Below are positions 31,782 to 32,567 of a DNA stretch of 32,567 bases, piece after piece. Below the pieces are notes generated by a model, which saw only the letters and a program-made list of their open reading frames with translations, had not been told where the DNA came from and ran no database searches. The number at the start of each line of letters is the position of its first letter. The first letter of the stretch is position 1. Both the position numbers and the translations under genes were made by a program. The stretch is from Boseongicola sp. (GTDB lineage Bacteria; Pseudomonadota; Alphaproteobacteria; Rhodobacterales; Rhodobacteraceae): positions 1 through 32,567 of the forward strand of contig JAPPCV010000098.1 in the NCBI GenBank assembly GCA_028824715.1. Reading direction: 5' to 3'.

Positions 31782-32252
31782 TCAGCTCGTGAATTCCGCT
31801 ACCTTGGCACCGGAGATCTCGGTCAGCTGCTCGGGCGTGACTGCAAAAATGTGCCTCGGTGTTCCGGCGGCGGCATAGACGACGGCATATCCCAGGAGCT
31901 TCGGGTCGAGGAACACGTGCGAAGGCGTCAGGTGGCCGACCGGAGCGACCCCGCCGATCGCGAATCCGGTCTTGTCGCGAACGAAGCCGGCGTCGGCGCG
32001 GCCAAGCGTTTCTCCAGCGGCCTCCGAAGCCTTCTCGCCATCGACGCGGTTCCCGCCAGCGGTGATGAAGAGGACGACCGAATTGCTTTCTTCGCCGCGA
32101 AAGACGATCGACTTTGCGATCTGGTTGATTTCGCAACCTGCCTCTCGGGCAGCGTCGCCCGCGGTTCGGGTCTCGCCTGGCATCTCGAGTATCTTGCAGG
32201 CGAGACCTGCGGATTCGAGCGCTGCGGTGACGCGTGCAAGACTCTTGCTCAT
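31782..32252 (-). CDS. YbaK/ProX-type aminoacyl-tRNA deacylase
   Basis: A 156-aa protein of the YbaK/EbsC family, which hydrolyses mischarged tRNAs such as Cys-tRNA(Pro) or Ala-tRNA(Pro) in trans. Marks: IAKSIVFRG with the conserved Lys (K47), VLFITAGGNRVD, ADAGFVRDKTGFAIGGVAPVGH, and VYAAAGTPRHIFAVTP near the end. The length matches the single-domain family. The ATG at 32252 is chosen for family length; the frame remains open 26 codons upstream and no strong Shine-Dalgarno settles it. Confidence 0.85.
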   Translation of the reverse strand: MSKSLARVTAALESAGLACKILEMPGETRTAGDAAREAGCEINQIAKSIVFRGEESNSVVLFITAGGNRVDGEKASEAAGETLGRADAGFVRDKTGFAIGGVAPVGHLTPSHVFLDPKLLGYAVVYAAAGTPRHIFAVTPEQLTEISGAKVAEFTS

Positions 32253-32376
32253 GCGCTTGTGCTGCAGTCTTTGCCGAATCGTTGCAAGGGAAATTGCGAA
32301 GGGCCGTGGCTGGTCAGGTGCGAACAGCAATTCGAGAAAAGCGAGCTTGCATGGCCTGTTGGCAGGATCGCGGCGA

Positions 32377-32497
32377 TTGGGTAGCGTTGCCCAAGGTGCG
32401 GGAACGGATCACGGGAACGTCAGCGACCCCTCCCTGAAGCGAGGGGCTTGAGGAACGAAGGTTCCGAGAGCCCGTGCTGACCAGCACAAGAAAGGAG
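32377..32497 (+). ncRNA. Candidate structured RNA leader of a mobile element
   Basis: Four consecutive stem-loops on the plus strand: TTGGG/CCCAA (32377-32394), CCCCTC/GAGGGG (32427-32446), GGAAC-GAAG-GTTCC (32452-32465) and GTGCT-GACC-AGCAC (32474-32487), all perfect in the stem. They are followed by AAAGGAG (32491-32497). A possible coding frame after it reads QSTLNHALKTNPGMLPQSRA up to the window end, but has no normal start codon nearby. Chained hairpins ending in a Shine-Dalgarno recall HEARO/omega RNAs of IscB-type elements. GTGCG at 32396-32400 would also fit a group II intron 5' end. The identity is unresolved. Confidence 0.4.
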
Positions 32498-32567
32498 ACT
32501 GTCATCCAATCTACCCTGAACCATGCGTTGAAGACCAACCCCGGGATGCTTCCTCAGTCCCGGGCTC

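Noticed and set aside
1-32567. CRISPR arrays or tRNA genes
   Set aside because: No regularly spaced repeat series and no cloverleaf-like sequence was seen by reading; a dedicated scan would be needed to exclude them fully.

Overview
The window is high-GC DNA from an alphaproteobacterium. The minus-strand order DUF2852 - RDD protein - arginyl/leucyl-tRNA-protein transferase (bpt) - ilvI - ilvH, the alphaproteobacterial GEA variant of acetolactate synthase, and an MttB-like methyltransferase all fit the Rhodobacterales. This lineage call is inference from gene order and family habit, not from a marker gene.

Layout. (1) 1-5050: host housekeeping genes on the minus strand. The ilvIH operon has a complete transcription attenuator: a 16-codon leader peptide rich in Ile/Val/Leu codons, an antiterminator pairing and a perfect terminator ending in six U. 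(2) 5423-21825: a Mu-family transposable element bounded by perfect 33-bp terminal inverted repeats, TG at one end and CA at the other. Its minus-strand genes are a 140-aa protein, an HNH protein, MuA transposase, MuB ATPase, GemA, an HTH protein, a small zinc protein, a DUF3102/MT-A70 adenine methyltransferase, a Mu I-type protease/scaffold with internal repeats, a tail tape-measure protein, a small membrane protein, a second I-type protein with another C-terminus, an unknown 500-aa protein, a secreted protein, a winged-helix protein and a gp27-type small terminase. Two zinc-ribbon genes diverge from the early operon where a repressor would be expected. I see no large terminase, portal, major capsid, tail tube or sheath, endolysin or baseplate gene. 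Every gene present is open, so it looks more like a compact satellite-like element than a rotting prophage, although a deletion derivative remains possible. (3) 22125-22925: a secreted protein of a metallopeptidase-like family whose HExxH motif reads HKSVH. (4) 22926-23696: no intact gene, two possible remnants. (5) 23697-30540: a tight plus-strand catabolic operon: DHDPS/NAL-family aldolase, aldehyde dehydrogenase, DadA-like FAD amine oxidoreductase, two short-chain dehydrogenases and a non-pyrrolysine MttB-family methyltransferase. (6) 30955-32252: DUF2147 and YbaK-type deacylase genes on the minus strand. (7) 32377-32567: a run of stem-loops and a Shine-Dalgarno-like sequence at the window edge, probably the start of an RNA-associated mobile element.

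How the genes work together. The ilvIH pair makes acetohydroxy acids for branched-chain amino acids and appears to be controlled by charging of the matching tRNAs. The element can probably transpose (MuA/MuB plus ends). Its small terminase and scaffold/protease-like proteins, without any capsid genes, suggest parasitism of a helper Mu-like phage. The catabolic operon reads as a route for an N-methylated, possibly cyclic, amine: demethylation, flavin oxidation of the amine, imine/lyase chemistry by the DHDPS-fold enzyme, and aldehyde oxidation. Its substrate cannot be read from sequence.
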